A stretch of 44,648 nucleotides of DNA from an uncultured bacterium (GTDB lineage Bacteria; Vulcanimicrobiota; CADAWZ01): positions 1 to 44,648 of the forward strand of contig CASEKF010000068.1 in the NCBI GenBank assembly GCA_949288455.1, in the 5' to 3' direction. Positions 32,849 through 41,963 of the stretch are shown piece after piece. The stretch's first letter is position 1. Each line of letters begins with the position of its first letter. The translations under genes and the position numbers were made by a program. The notes under the pieces were generated by a model. The model made no database searches. It was not told where the DNA came from and saw nothing but the letters and a program-made list of their open reading frames with translations.

Positions 32849-34201
32849 TTATGCTTCTATATTTAATTCGGGAGCTATTTGATTGATCAGAGTTACAGGA
32901 TCTATAACTCCTTTGCCTTGCTGATTTTCAGTCAAGTTATCCTGAGGAAGCGGAACGGCGGTTCCCTTAGCGGCTTCCTTAAGATCCGTAGGATCTATTC
33001 CCGGTTTAGCCTGCGCTGCCAGAGCCATTACTCCGGCCGCGAAAGGAGTTGCCATAGAAGTTCCGGACATGGATACGTAACCATTTCCAGTATGCGAGGC
33101 TGCGGTAATATTTACGCCTGGAGCAAGAATATCGGGTTTAATTCTTTCGTCGTATTTAGTCGGTCCTACGCTTGAGAAGTAAGCTAATTTATCGTCGTCT
33201 CTCGTTTCGGTGCCGCGATCGTCCATAGCTCCTATCGTAATCACGTTTTCGGCGTTGCCGGGAGTGCCTATCGTTTTAGGATTTGGCCCTTCGTTGCCTG
33301 CCGCAACTACGGTAATAATGCCGGCTTCGGTAGCTTTTTCAGCGGCCAAAGATACGGGATCCTTAGCGGAAGGCTGAGTGACCGGGCCTCCCAGAGACAT
33401 GCTTATTACGTCGATTCCAAATTTTTCCTTATTTTCGATAGCCCATTGAATTCCTTTGATAACGTCTGAGAAGTTTCCGGAGCCGTTTCTATCAAGCACT
33501 TTGACGCCTACGATGTTAGCTTCCGGAGCAGTGCCTTTATATTTGCCGGTTTCTCCTCCGTCTCCGGCGGCTATTCCGGCGCAGTGAGTTCCATGCCCTT
33601 GATCGTCGTAAGCTTCTGTTTTTCCGTTTACGAAATCTTTAAATCCTACGATTCTGTCTTTAAGATCAGGGTGCTGAGCTATTCCTGTGTCTATAACGCA
33701 GATAGTAGTCCCTTTGCCCGTTATGCCGGCGTCCCAAAGTTTATCTACGCCTAAAGAAATAGGAGCTACGTCCATTCTGGCATCGACTTGCTGAGATTCT
33801 ATAATTGGATCCGGTATTGAAATTCTTCCGTCTTTCCATACGTTTATATCGCTTCCGATTTTTCCAAGCTGGGGCAGTATGCCAAGCTGTTCCTCGGAAA
33901 CTTCTACGGCTATGCCGTTGATTAACGGTAAATCCGCCGTTATTTTACTTCCGGAATCTTTTGAAGTAAGATTTTTTTTGATTTCTTCAAGAGACTCTTT
34001 TGAGTCGGCGTTTATAATAAGCTTAACTTTCCCGTTTTCGCTGTCTTGTTTAAGAGAGGAAAGGAAAGACATCGTGTCCTGAGGTTCGCTTGGAGCGGCC
34101 TGGGGAGTCTGAGCGGCCTTAGAAATCTGAGGCTCCGATGTGTGAACCGAAGAAATATTTCTTAAATATTCGGCTCCGCCTGTCGTTCCGATAGTATTCA
34201 T
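32849..34201 (-). CDS. Leaderless subtilisin-like serine peptidase (S8)
   Basis: 450-residue subtilase with catalytic triad Asp171 (CVIDTGIAQHPDL), His203 (DDQGHGTHCAGIAAG) and Ser382 (MSGTSMATPFAAG). The oxyanion Asn lies in VVAAGNEGPN. Residues about 50-120 look like an I9-type inhibitory propeptide (KVKLIINADSKESLEEI, then NGIAVEVSEEQLGIL). Unusually there is no N-terminal signal peptide: the start is a hydrophilic Ser/Thr/Gln/Pro-rich tail. Either the enzyme stays inside the cell or uses another secretion route. It is monocistronic, with its own promoter (34252-34280) and terminator (32781-32828). Confidence 0.9.
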   Translation of the reverse strand: MNTIGTTGGAEYLRNISSVHTSEPQISKAAQTPQAAPSEPQDTMSFLSSLKQDSENGKVKLIINADSKESLEEIKKNLTSKDSGSKITADLPLINGIAVEVSEEQLGILPQLGKIGSDINVWKDGRISIPDPIIESQQVDARMDVAPISLGVDKLWDAGITGKGTTICVIDTGIAQHPDLKDRIVGFKDFVNGKTEAYDDQGHGTHCAGIAAGDGGETGKYKGTAPEANIVGVKVLDRNGSGNFSDVIKGIQWAIENKEKFGIDVISMSLGGPVTQPSAKDPVSLAAEKATEAGIITVVAAGNEGPNPKTIGTPGNAENVITIGAMDDRGTETRDDDKLAYFSSVGPTKYDERIKPDILAPGVNITAASHTGNGYVSMSGTSMATPFAAGVMALAAQAKPGIDPTDLKEAAKGTAVPLPQDNLTENQQGKGVIDPVTLINQIAPELNIEA

Positions 34202-34251
34202 GTCGTCTTATGCCTCCTTTAATTACTACTATAATTTTAGCGTCTTAACTT

Positions 34252-34280
34252 AGTATAACATTATAGAACATGTAAATCAA
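34252..34280 (-). promoter_or_regulatory. Sigma70-type promoter for the subtilase gene
   Basis: On the minus strand TTGATT (34280-34275) and TATACT (34257-34252) are exactly 17 bp apart, about 50 bp before the start codon. A GGAGG ribosome binding site lies 11 nt from the ATG. Confidence 0.65.
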
Positions 34281-34323
34281 CTTAAAGCGCTAAAAAAATG
34301 TAAACATTAAGTTAATTATCCGT

Positions 34324-35178
34324 TTATATTGAGCGTTTCCCGTTCTCTGCGGCCAAAACGACGTTGCGTATGGCTTCGATTGCCGTTAACGCTCCTACGC
34401 CTCCGGGCACGGGAGAAACCATCGAACAAACTTCTACGGCTTCGTCGAATACCGCGTCTCCTAATATTTTACCCTCTGAGTTAAGCGATATCCCGGCGTC
34501 TATAACAATGCCGCCGCGTTTTAAGTTTCTGCGGTTCAAGATGCCGGGTGAGCCCGCCGCAGATATTACTATATCCGAGCTTTTTATAATTTCGTCTATA
34601 TCGTTTGTATGAGTGTGGCATATGGTAACGGTGGCGTTTCTTTTCAAAAGCAATAGCGCCGAAGGTATGCCTACGATTTTGCTTCTTCCTATTATGGCTG
34701 CGCGTTTGCCATGGACGTTTATATCGTAATAATCTAGTAAGTCTATTATCGCCGAAGCCGTGCATGGAGCGAAAGCTCCGCCGCTCATAATTTTGCCTTG
34801 AGCTTCGGAAGACATTCCGTCGATATCTTTTTCTAAAGGCGTCTCTTCGTATATTCTATCCGCGTTTATTTGGGGAGGAAGAGGCGAATATATCATTATG
34901 CCGTGGATCGAAGGATTGCGTTTTGCCTCCGCTATTTTCGCTTTTATTTCTTCTTCGGTTACGTCGTCGGAGAATATTGCGCTTTCAAGAATTACTTTGG
35001 CTTCTTCGCATTTTCTTGATAAATTTTTCAGATAAACTTGCGCCGGTCTGCTTTTTCCTGCCGCAACGACTAATATTTTTGGAACTACGCCTATTTTGCG
35101 AAGTTCTTTTGATTTTAACTCCGCCGTTTTCAAAATTGCGCTTGCGGCCGGGCGTCCATATAAAATTTTAGCTGACAT
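34324..35178 (-). CDS. folD: FolD-like methylene-THF dehydrogenase with altered cyclohydrolase site
   Basis: FolD normally makes 10-formyl-THF from methylene-THF by a dehydrogenase step and a cyclohydrolase step. The 284-residue protein keeps the NADP fold (IIGRSKIVGIPSALLLL), the VSPVPGGVGALTA signature and the active-site Asp (EKDIDG, Asp120). However, the catalytic Lys of YxxxK (E. coli K54, human K56) is Leu53 (Y49-L-K-N-L53). The Gln of VQLPLP (human Q100) is Tyr97 (IYSPLP). In human FolD the Lys change leaves dehydrogenase but not cyclohydrolase activity, so this protein may be monofunctional. It lies 17 bp after nifS, at the end of a minus-strand run. Confidence 0.88.
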   Translation of the reverse strand: MSAKILYGRPAASAILKTAELKSKELRKIGVVPKILVVAAGKSRPAQVYLKNLSRKCEEAKVILESAIFSDDVTEEEIKAKIAEAKRNPSIHGIMIYSPLPPQINADRIYEETPLEKDIDGMSSEAQGKIMSGGAFAPCTASAIIDLLDYYDINVHGKRAAIIGRSKIVGIPSALLLLKRNATVTICHTHTNDIDEIIKSSDIVISAAGSPGILNRRNLKRGGIVIDAGISLNSEGKILGDAVFDEAVEVCSMVSPVPGGVGALTAIEAIRNVVLAAENGKRSI

Positions 35179-35195
35179 TCTTTTAATTTCCGGTT

Positions 35196-36371
35196 CTATT
35201 TTTTAAACGGGGACATATTCCGAAGTTTAGTTATTATTTTGGGTAATTCCTCCGACGCGTAATCTATTTCTTCGTCGGTATTTTCTTTGCCTAGGCTTAT
35301 TCTTATAGAGCTGTGCATGCGCTCGACGCTTAGCCCCATAGCTTGGAGCACGGGAGACGGTTCCAGGGAGCCTGAGCTGCATGCCGAACCTGTTGACACC
35401 TCTATTCCGACATGATCTAGCATATAGAGTATAGATTCTCCTTCTATCATATCAAAAGAAATATTGAGCGTGTTGGGAACTCTTTTTTCTCTATCTCCGT
35501 TTACGTATGAATACGGTATTCGTTCAAGAATATTTTTTTCAAGTCTGTCTCTCATTAGTTTTATTCTAGGAAGCTCTGAAGCCGCGTCGCGCATTGATAT
35601 AAGAGCGGCTTTGCCTATGGCTATAATTCCGAGAGTATTTTCCGTTCCGGCTCTCATGCCCGTTTCCTGATGACCGCCTGAGATAAGAGGACATATTTTT
35701 ACTCCTTTTTTTATATACAATATTCCGATGCCTTTAGGAGCGTACATTTTATGTCCGGAGATAGAAAGGAAGTCTACTCCTAAATCTTTTACGTCGATTG
35801 GTATTTTGCCAGCAGCCTGTACCGCGTCGGTATGGAACAGCGCTCCTTGTTCATGGGCGGCTTCGGCCATTTCCTTAATCGGCATTACGACGCCGGTCTC
35901 ATTATTGGCGTACATAATCGAAACTATATCCGCCGGTTTTTTCAAGAGCCGCCGTAAAGACGATGCCGACGCGAGCCCATTTTCGTCGACCGGAAGATAG
36001 TCCGTTTGTATTTTTCCGCATTCAAGAGCTTTACATGTCTCGATTACCGACGGATGCTCCACTGCCGAAGTTATAATCCTTCCGTTTCCTTTGTTGCGGT
36101 TGATTCCGCACGCTCCGGTTTTACATATAATGCTTTTTAAAACGATATTGTTTGATTCCGAGCCGCCGCTTGTGAATATGATTTCTTCTTTGTCTGCGTT
36201 TATGAATTTCGCTACGTTTTCTCTGGCCTCTTCTATTTTTCGCCTGACTTCTTGACCTAATTCATGGTGACTGGAAGGATTACCGTATAAGTCCAAAGCT
36301 CCGATTATGGCTTCCTTAACTTCTTTATCAAGCGGAGTCGTAGCGTTATTGTCAAAATATATTCTTTTCAT
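35196..36371 (-). CDS. nifS: Cysteine desulfurase, NifS/IscS type
   Basis: PLP enzyme that takes sulfur from cysteine to build iron-sulfur clusters. The 391-residue protein has the N-terminal FDNNATTPLD motif, TSGGSESNN, the PLP-binding Lys in SISGHKMYAPKG, and the mobile loop with the catalytic Cys in STGSACSSGSLEPS. Length and loop fit the group I (NifS/IscS) class. AAAGGA precedes the ATG. It lies directly after nifU (36 bp), as in ISC/NIF-type operons. Confidence 0.95.
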   Translation of the reverse strand: MKRIYFDNNATTPLDKEVKEAIIGALDLYGNPSSHHELGQEVRRKIEEARENVAKFINADKEEIIFTSGGSESNNIVLKSIICKTGACGINRNKGNGRIITSAVEHPSVIETCKALECGKIQTDYLPVDENGLASASSLRRLLKKPADIVSIMYANNETGVVMPIKEMAEAAHEQGALFHTDAVQAAGKIPIDVKDLGVDFLSISGHKMYAPKGIGILYIKKGVKICPLISGGHQETGMRAGTENTLGIIAIGKAALISMRDAASELPRIKLMRDRLEKNILERIPYSYVNGDREKRVPNTLNISFDMIEGESILYMLDHVGIEVSTGSACSSGSLEPSPVLQAMGLSVERMHSSIRISLGKENTDEEIDYASEELPKIITKLRNMSPFKK

Positions 36372-36407
36372 TAGTATATCCTTTCCGCAGGATCGTTTTC
36401 GTCCGTT

Positions 36408-37025
36408 TTAAGAAATATGAGGAGATGAAGAGCTTTTTAGCTCTTCTAATAGGTTTTCTGCCTTTTTAAGACATTGTCCGCAGCTCGTTCCGATTTTTGT
36501 CTTTTGTTGAAGTTTTTCAATAGTGTCTACTCCGTCGTTATGGTAGAGCGACTCAATTTCGGCTCTGTCGACGTCGAGACATTTGCAGATGATTTCTCTT
36601 TTTTTCCAAAAGATTTTGTCTTTATTTCCAGTTTTTTCGTAATAATCTTCAACTGCGGCTTTTAGAGCTTTATCTCCTAAGACCGAACAATGGAATTTTT
36701 GTTCCGGTATTCCGCCTAAAACTTCCGCTATGTCTTTCGGAGTTATTTTTACGGCTTCTTCTATCGTTTTTCCCGTCGCCATTTCAGATAAAACCGAAGT
36801 GCTGGCTATAGCCGACGCGCATCCGTAAGTTTTCCACTTGCATTCTTGTATTATGTCTTTGCCGTCTTTTTTGTCTATTTTGACATAAAATTTCATCATA
36901 TCGCCGCATTTTATGTTGCCTACTTCGCCTGTCCCATCGGCTTGATATTCTTCTTCTGGAATTTCAAGTATATTTTTAGGATTAAAGAAATGTTCTTTCA
37001 GTTTGTCCGTATAATCCCAGGCCAT
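36408..37025 (-). CDS. nifU: NifU-like Fe-S cluster scaffold (IscU domain plus 2Fe-2S domain)
   Basis: Scaffold on which iron-sulfur clusters are assembled with sulfur from NifS. The 205-residue protein has an N-terminal IscU domain with its three cluster cysteines (NIKCGDMM, YGCASAIAS and KFHCSVLG). The central BFD-like ferredoxin domain has four Cys in CKC...GTSCGQC. The C-terminal Nfu domain of full NifU is absent, as in some non-nitrogen-fixing bacteria such as epsilonproteobacteria. AAGGAG lies 8 nt before the ATG. No nitrogenase gene is in the window. Confidence 0.93.
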   Translation of the reverse strand: MAWDYTDKLKEHFFNPKNILEIPEEEYQADGTGEVGNIKCGDMMKFYVKIDKKDGKDIIQECKWKTYGCASAIASTSVLSEMATGKTIEEAVKITPKDIAEVLGGIPEQKFHCSVLGDKALKAAVEDYYEKTGNKDKIFWKKREIICKCLDVDRAEIESLYHNDGVDTIEKLQQKTKIGTSCGQCLKKAENLLEELKSSSSPHIS

Positions 37026-37095
37026 TTTTTTATCTCCTTGATAATTGTTGTTTCCGTTTTAATAGATGTCATTTTTGCTAATGTGGATTCATACT

Positions 37096-37521
37096 TTAAT
37101 TATTGCTTATATTTTCGTCTTTAGGTATGAATTCTTCCATATCTTCCGCGTACAAGTCGTCGTCTTCCGAATTAGGTTCGATATACTCCGCGCCTTTATC
37201 TGCGATGATCGAATTTATAAAAATTTCGTCGAATTCCTGTATTATATCGTACAAATTTAAGTAATGAAGTCTGAATCTCGATAATAATTCAAACGGAGTT
37301 TCTTTAGAATCTTCGTCGGTCAGATCCGGAAGTATTTTCGTATACATATATTTTGCCGCCAGCATTATTTCCGCCATTCTATAGGCTATAGATTCTTTAT
37401 TGTCTTGAGAGATGCTCGACTCGCGTTGAAGTCTTTCGCATATTATTTTAGTTATAGCTTGCATTCTGTTTAAATCTTCCGTTAGTTCTTCTTTTTTTAT
37501 CTGTGACTCCGGTGTTTCCAT
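37096..37521 (-). CDS. Small acidic helical protein, unknown function
   Basis: 141 residues, mostly helical and strongly acidic towards the C-terminus (EPNSEDDDLYAEDMEEFIPKDE). No cysteine cluster, signal peptide or membrane helix is present. I do not recognise it. The start is set by AAGGAG 6 nt before ATG 37521; a longer reading starting upstream would run over the nagZ end without a ribosome binding site and I reject it. It lies 17 bp after nagZ and 70 bp before nifU, within the same run. Confidence 0.65.
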   Translation of the reverse strand: METPESQIKKEELTEDLNRMQAITKIICERLQRESSISQDNKESIAYRMAEIMLAAKYMYTKILPDLTDEDSKETPFELLSRFRLHYLNLYDIIQEFDEIFINSIIADKGAEYIEPNSEDDDLYAEDMEEFIPKDENISNN

Positions 37522-37538
37522 TTTTAACTCCTTGAAGT

Positions 37539-39032
37539 TTATTCTGTTCCGTTTATTTTTGCAGCAGTATGTTTCATAGATAATTTGTTGCCTGAAAAGG
37601 CGTTTACGTATGTTTTTAGCCAAGGCAGATCCAAAAGCATATAAGGACTTCCTATGGAGACCGCAACTATTTTATCTTCGTAGCGTCTCAGAGATTCGGC
37701 AAGTTTCTTTTGTCCTTCCGGCAGTTTTCCTATGGCGTATAAATTTAATATTATCCTTTCTGTGGTTTCCAGTTTTTTCTCTTTTCCCGGATCTTTAAGG
37801 TCTCCGGTTTCCAAGTCGAAGAATATCGTTTCGTCTTCCATAAAATACGGAAGCCATGAAATTTCGGTCGGAGGGCTATGCGGAGATTTTTTTATTTTTT
37901 CGGGAGCTATAACGACGGTAGATATTTTCTTTCCTATCAAATCGTTTTCGTCTTTAACTATTTTTATTGATTTTTTTGCCGTTTCTTCCGCTATGCTAAG
38001 ACGGTTTTTTATATTTACGCTCGAGCGTAAATTCGATTTCATTAGTTCGATTTTTAAGAATGAATTTTCGAGGCTTTTTCTGTCTAGCCTCCCTTTTTTA
38101 ACGGATTTTATAATTGTGTCGACGGCTTTTTCCCGATCTTTTTTATCTCCGCAAAGCAAGAGAAGATCATTTCCCGCTTCAAGAGCTTTTTCCGCGGCAT
38201 CTCCGTAAGAATAACGTTTTATAACTCCTTTCATAGCCATTGAATCCGTAACTATTACCCCTTTAAAGTTTAATTTTTGCCTAAGTATGCCGCCGAGTAT
38301 TTTTTTTGATAAAGTGGCCGGCAGATTGCCGTCGTCAATACTGGGAAAACAAATATGCGACGTCATTATCATGGGAATTTCAGCGTTTATAAGCTCGGCA
38401 AACGGGATTAATTCGCAGCTTAGAAGTTCTTTTAGAGTTTTATTGCTTTTTGGCATCGTAAGATGCGTATCAAATTCCGTATCTCCATGTCCCGGAAAAT
38501 GCTTGGCGCATGGAATTACTCCTCCGGTCTCAAGACCTTTCGCTAGCGCTTTGCCTAATTTTGCTACTTTAAAAGGATCTTCTCCGAAAGATCTTGTTCC
38601 TATTATTGGATTCAAAGGATTTGAGTTGACGTCTATGCAAGGGGCGAAGTTTAGATTAAAGCCAAGTTCCCACAATTCTCGGCCTATAATATGTCCGTTT
38701 TTGAAGGCAAGATCTTCTGAATCAGAGGCGCCTATAGCCATATTGCCGCATAGAGGAACGCCGTCGTCGAAGTTAATTCGGATTACGTTTCCTCCTTCTT
38801 GATCTACTCCTATTAAAATGTCTCTTTTTGCGGCTTCTCTTAGATCCTTTGTCAACGTTGACAGCTGCTCTCTGTTTCTTATATTCTTGCCGAATAAAAT
38901 TACGCCGCCGTACGGTCTGTTAAAGAGTTCGTCCGGTATGGTTATGCCGGAAAAATCGATCATAACTAGTCCGCTGACTAAATCTTCGTCCGAAAGCTTG
39001 GATATATATATTTTTAAAAGTTCAATATTCAT
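37539..39032 (-). CDS. nagZ: GH3 beta-N-acetylhexosaminidase, NagZ-like
   Basis: Removes GlcNAc from peptidoglycan fragments during wall recycling, or a related beta-hexosaminidase. The product (497 residues from ATG 39032) has the GH3 motifs GVDQEGGNVIRI, GTRSFGEDP, KHFPGHGDTEFDTHL (catalytic His of the NagZ His-Asp dyad) and VTDSMAMKGV (nucleophile Asp). The C-terminal 150 residues resemble the second domain of two-domain GH3 enzymes such as Bacillus NagZ (YbbD). There is no signal peptide. A second possible start at 39059 adds nine residues; the inner ATG has a better ribosome binding site (CGGAAAA). It is first in its run and divergent from rfaE2. Confidence 0.88.
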   Translation of the reverse strand: MNIELLKIYISKLSDEDLVSGLVMIDFSGITIPDELFNRPYGGVILFGKNIRNREQLSTLTKDLREAAKRDILIGVDQEGGNVIRINFDDGVPLCGNMAIGASDSEDLAFKNGHIIGRELWELGFNLNFAPCIDVNSNPLNPIIGTRSFGEDPFKVAKLGKALAKGLETGGVIPCAKHFPGHGDTEFDTHLTMPKSNKTLKELLSCELIPFAELINAEIPMIMTSHICFPSIDDGNLPATLSKKILGGILRQKLNFKGVIVTDSMAMKGVIKRYSYGDAAEKALEAGNDLLLLCGDKKDREKAVDTIIKSVKKGRLDRKSLENSFLKIELMKSNLRSSVNIKNRLSIAEETAKKSIKIVKDENDLIGKKISTVVIAPEKIKKSPHSPPTEISWLPYFMEDETIFFDLETGDLKDPGKEKKLETTERIILNLYAIGKLPEGQKKLAESLRRYEDKIVAVSIGSPYMLLDLPWLKTYVNAFSGNKLSMKHTAAKINGTE

Positions 39033-39271
39033 TATTTTTCCGTATATGTTTAAATTCATGTAAAGGCGTATATTCGAGTGATTTTTCGTTATTTAAGAAT
39101 ACAACATTTATTTTCTAAAACCTTTGACTTTTCAGAGGATTAAATCTTTTGGGAAAGAAAGATTTACAGACGTCTATTAAAAAAATTTGACGTTCGCGAA
39201 GGCAATAATGTCGCCTTGTTTAAGCGTTTATCGTTTAGCTCGTTGCAATAACGTTGAAAAGGTTTTAGGAT

Positions 39272-39748
39272 ATGGGTAAAATTATAAGTCGAAATCTTTT
39301 GTCGAAATTATTAAAGAATGATTATGCGGGTAAGACAGTCGTTTTTACTAACGGCTGCTTCGATTTGCTGCACATAGGACATGTCCGTTTGCTTAAAGCC
39401 GCCGCGTCTTGCGGCGATGTGTTGGTGGTCGGCATAAACGCCGACGAGTCCGTTAAAAGGCTTAAAGGTAAAAGTAGGCCTATAGTTCCGGAGGCGGAGA
39501 GAGCCGAAGTCATATCGTCTTTGGATTGCGTAGATTTCGTGACGTTGTTCGGAGAAGATACTCCTGTCGATTTGATAGCTCTTTTAAAGCCGGACGTTTA
39601 CGTTAAGGGAGGAGATTACGATATGAATCTTATTCCCGAATCCGAGGTTATAAAATCTTACGGCGGAAAATCCGTGAGTTTTCCGTTTGTGGACGGTCAT
39701 TCTTCGAGCGATATTGTAAAAAGAGTTTTAAAAGCGTACGAAAAATAA
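39272..39748 (+). CDS. rfaE2: D-glycero-beta-D-manno-heptose 1-phosphate adenylyltransferase (RfaE2/HldE C-domain)
   Basis: Makes ADP-heptose for the inner core of lipopolysaccharide-like glycans. The 158-residue stand-alone nucleotidyltransferase has FTNGCFDLLHIGHVRLL (HxGH motif), the INADESVKRLKGKSRP segment and LKPDVYVKGGDY, the family hallmark. In E. coli the function is the C-terminal half of HldE; no kinase domain is here, so the kinase must be elsewhere. It starts a run with three glycosyltransferase genes; AGG lies upstream of the ATG. Confidence 0.92.
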   Translation: MGKIISRNLLSKLLKNDYAGKTVVFTNGCFDLLHIGHVRLLKAAASCGDVLVVGINADESVKRLKGKSRPIVPEAERAEVISSLDCVDFVTLFGEDTPVDLIALLKPDVYVKGGDYDMNLIPESEVIKSYGGKSVSFPFVDGHSSSDIVKRVLKAYEK

Positions 39749-39785
39749 TTTTTGAACGCAGTTAATTTTATTGCGAGTTTATTTT

Positions 39786-41963
39786 ATGAGTAATATCAAG
39801 AATATATTTATTTCGGTCAACAGTCCGGGAGAAATAGCAAGTTGGATGAAACCTACGGTGAAAGCCATAAAAAAGAAGCTTCCAAATTGTATAATAAAGG
39901 CGCTTCTGCTTCCCTGCGTTTTCGCTTCCGGCACAGAGAAAAAAGTTATCGAATCTATACCTGAGATCGACGAAGTTATTCCTTCTAGAGATTTTATTAA
40001 AATGGCTTTTTCCCATGAAAAGTGGTCTAACGCATATTTTATTCATTTAGGCGGAGATCTGGCTTTAACGGCTTTTATAGCCGCAAGGCGTAAAACTTTC
40101 GCATGGGGGTATCAATGGGGAACAAAAGCCAGCGATAAAGCTTACGCCGGTTATTTCGTTAAGTCGGAGTCAGATAAAAAAATATTGCTGGAAAGAGGCA
40201 TACCGGAATTTAAAATTTACGTAATTGGAGATCTGCTTTACGATTCCGTGATGACCGATATCGAAGGCGGGATTCCGTCCGCTTTTTCAGGACGAGTCAA
40301 AAATATAGCGTTTATGTGCGGCAGCAGAATGAAAGAGTTAAAAGCTCTCTTGCCGTTTTATTTAAAAGTCGCTAAATTGCTTAAAGAGAGAGACGAAAAT
40401 TTAGAGTTTAAAACTTTGATTTCCCCTTTTATCGATTTGGACGAATTTTTATCGTCAGATATTCTTGAGCCGGAAAAAGGATTTCCGGGATGCAAAACCG
40501 TCGTAGACGGGAAAAAAAACGTCGTGTTTGCAGCGGACGCTCCTTCCGTATCAATCAGACTCGTTTATTCGAATTTGCATGAAGAAATGAATTCTGCGGA
40601 TTTTATTATATCCATTCCGGGCACAAAAACGGGAGAAGCCGCAAGTCTTGAAAAGCCTATGATTGTTATTATGCCTTTAAACAGGCCGGATCAGATCCCT
40701 TTCTTTGGTTTAGTCGGGCTTTTGGACTGGGTTCCTCTGATAGGCAGAAAACTTAAAGGTCTTATTATTTTGAAGGCGGCGCGCACTTTTGGATTTACCG
40801 CTCAGCCTAATATTCTTGCCGGTAAAGAAATCGTTCCGGAACTTCGCGGAGTTATTTCGCCTGAAGGCGCGGCTGATGCGGTTTGGAACGTCTTGTCCGA
40901 TCCGTCTCTTCTTTCGAATATGAGAAATAACCTTGCGGAGATTTACAGACCTTTTAAGGGAGCTTCGGAGAGATTAGCCGATATCTTTTTAGAAAGCATT
41001 CTTGCGGATGAGAATCCCGATAAGCCTTATCTTTCGGTTATTATCTGCACTAGGAATAGAAAAAAATTATTGGAAGGAACGCTGCTGACTCTTGACGATC
41101 AGACCCTTCCTTCTTCTGCTTATGAGATTATCGTAGTGGACGACGGCAGCGAGGACGGGACTGAAGAAGTCGTTAAGGCCCTTACTCTTAAATGCCGTTT
41201 GAAATATATGCGAAAGGATTGGGGAGGTCGTTCTGAAACTAGAAATTTGGGTCTGAAAGAAGCCGTAGGCGAAATATGCGTTTTTGTAGACGACGATATT
41301 TTGGCGGATAAAAATTTTCTTAAAAATCATGCTTCTTGGCACCGTATGTATCCCTCTTCTATTGTGAGAGGCCCTATAGTCAATATTCCGGAATATAAAA
41401 TTCCCGATTATAAAATTACTTTTAAAGATTTTTCCGCGGCTATCTTTTGTACCTGCAACGCTTCCGCTCCGAGAAAAGCTTTGACGTCGCTTGGAGGATT
41501 TGACGAAACATTCAGGGAATACGGTTACGAGGATAACGAAATGGGCTGGAGACTTTATAAATTGGGTTTGAAAGTAAGATTTAATGCCGACGCCGTAGTT
41601 TTCCATTATAAGCCCTATAAGACAATAGAAGCCCTCCCCGGAGACATTAGAAATTCCCAGGAAATGGCTCGTTCCGCTATGCGTTTTTATAGAAAGCATA
41701 AGCATTGGAAAGTAAGTTTGTCTACTAAAATTAATTTTTTTGATTTGACTTTGTTTCGTTTGACTTCATGCGAGCCGTTGAACAGACTCTATATGAAAAT
41801 TTGGAGATTTGCGGCTCTGCGTAAAAAATACGGCGTGATGTCTTTTCTGGAATCTAAAATTAAAAATTATTATTATATGAAAACCTTAATTGAAGAATTG
41901 AAATCAAATCCGAAAGGCGAATTTAAAGATGAAAGTCACAGTTCAGATTTGCTCGATGAATAG
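39786..41963 (+). CDS. Bifunctional glycosyltransferase: GT19(LpxB)-like domain fused to GT2
   Basis: 725 residues. Residues about 1-395 resemble lipid A disaccharide synthase (LpxB, GT-B fold): ISVNSPGEIASWMKPTVKAIK at the start, LLPCVFASGTE, WGYQWGTKASDKAYAGYFVKS, FIISIPGTKTGEAASLEKPMIV. Residues about 414-690 are a family 2 GT-A domain: SVIICTRNRKKLLEG, VVDDGSEDGT, a metal-binding FVDDDI, and FDETFREYGYEDNEMGWRL. I have not seen this fusion named. The start is ATG 39786 with a poor ribosome binding site (a TTG five codons earlier is possible). The 3-prime end overlaps the next GT2 gene by 35 nt, and both GT2 parts look like copies of each other. Product unknown; a surface glycan is likely. 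Confidence 0.82.
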   Translation: MSNIKNIFISVNSPGEIASWMKPTVKAIKKKLPNCIIKALLLPCVFASGTEKKVIESIPEIDEVIPSRDFIKMAFSHEKWSNAYFIHLGGDLALTAFIAARRKTFAWGYQWGTKASDKAYAGYFVKSESDKKILLERGIPEFKIYVIGDLLYDSVMTDIEGGIPSAFSGRVKNIAFMCGSRMKELKALLPFYLKVAKLLKERDENLEFKTLISPFIDLDEFLSSDILEPEKGFPGCKTVVDGKKNVVFAADAPSVSIRLVYSNLHEEMNSADFIISIPGTKTGEAASLEKPMIVIMPLNRPDQIPFFGLVGLLDWVPLIGRKLKGLIILKAARTFGFTAQPNILAGKEIVPELRGVISPEGAADAVWNVLSDPSLLSNMRNNLAEIYRPFKGASERLADIFLESILADENPDKPYLSVIICTRNRKKLLEGTLLTLDDQTLPSSAYEIIVVDDGSEDGTEEVVKALTLKCRLKYMRKDWGGRSETRNLGLKEAVGEICVFVDDDILADKNFLKNHASWHRMYPSSIVRGPIVNIPEYKIPDYKITFKDFSAAIFCTCNASAPRKALTSLGGFDETFREYGYEDNEMGWRLYKLGLKVRFNADAVVFHYKPYKTIEALPGDIRNSQEMARSAMRFYRKHKHWKVSLSTKINFFDLTLFRLTSCEPLNRLYMKIWRFAALRKKYGVMSFLESKIKNYYYMKTLIEELKSNPKGEFKDESHSSDLLDE

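Noticed and set aside
36408-37025. Nitrogen-fixation gene cluster
   Set aside because: Only nifU and nifS types are present; no nitrogenase or cofactor genes, and NIF-type Fe-S assembly occurs in non-fixing bacteria.
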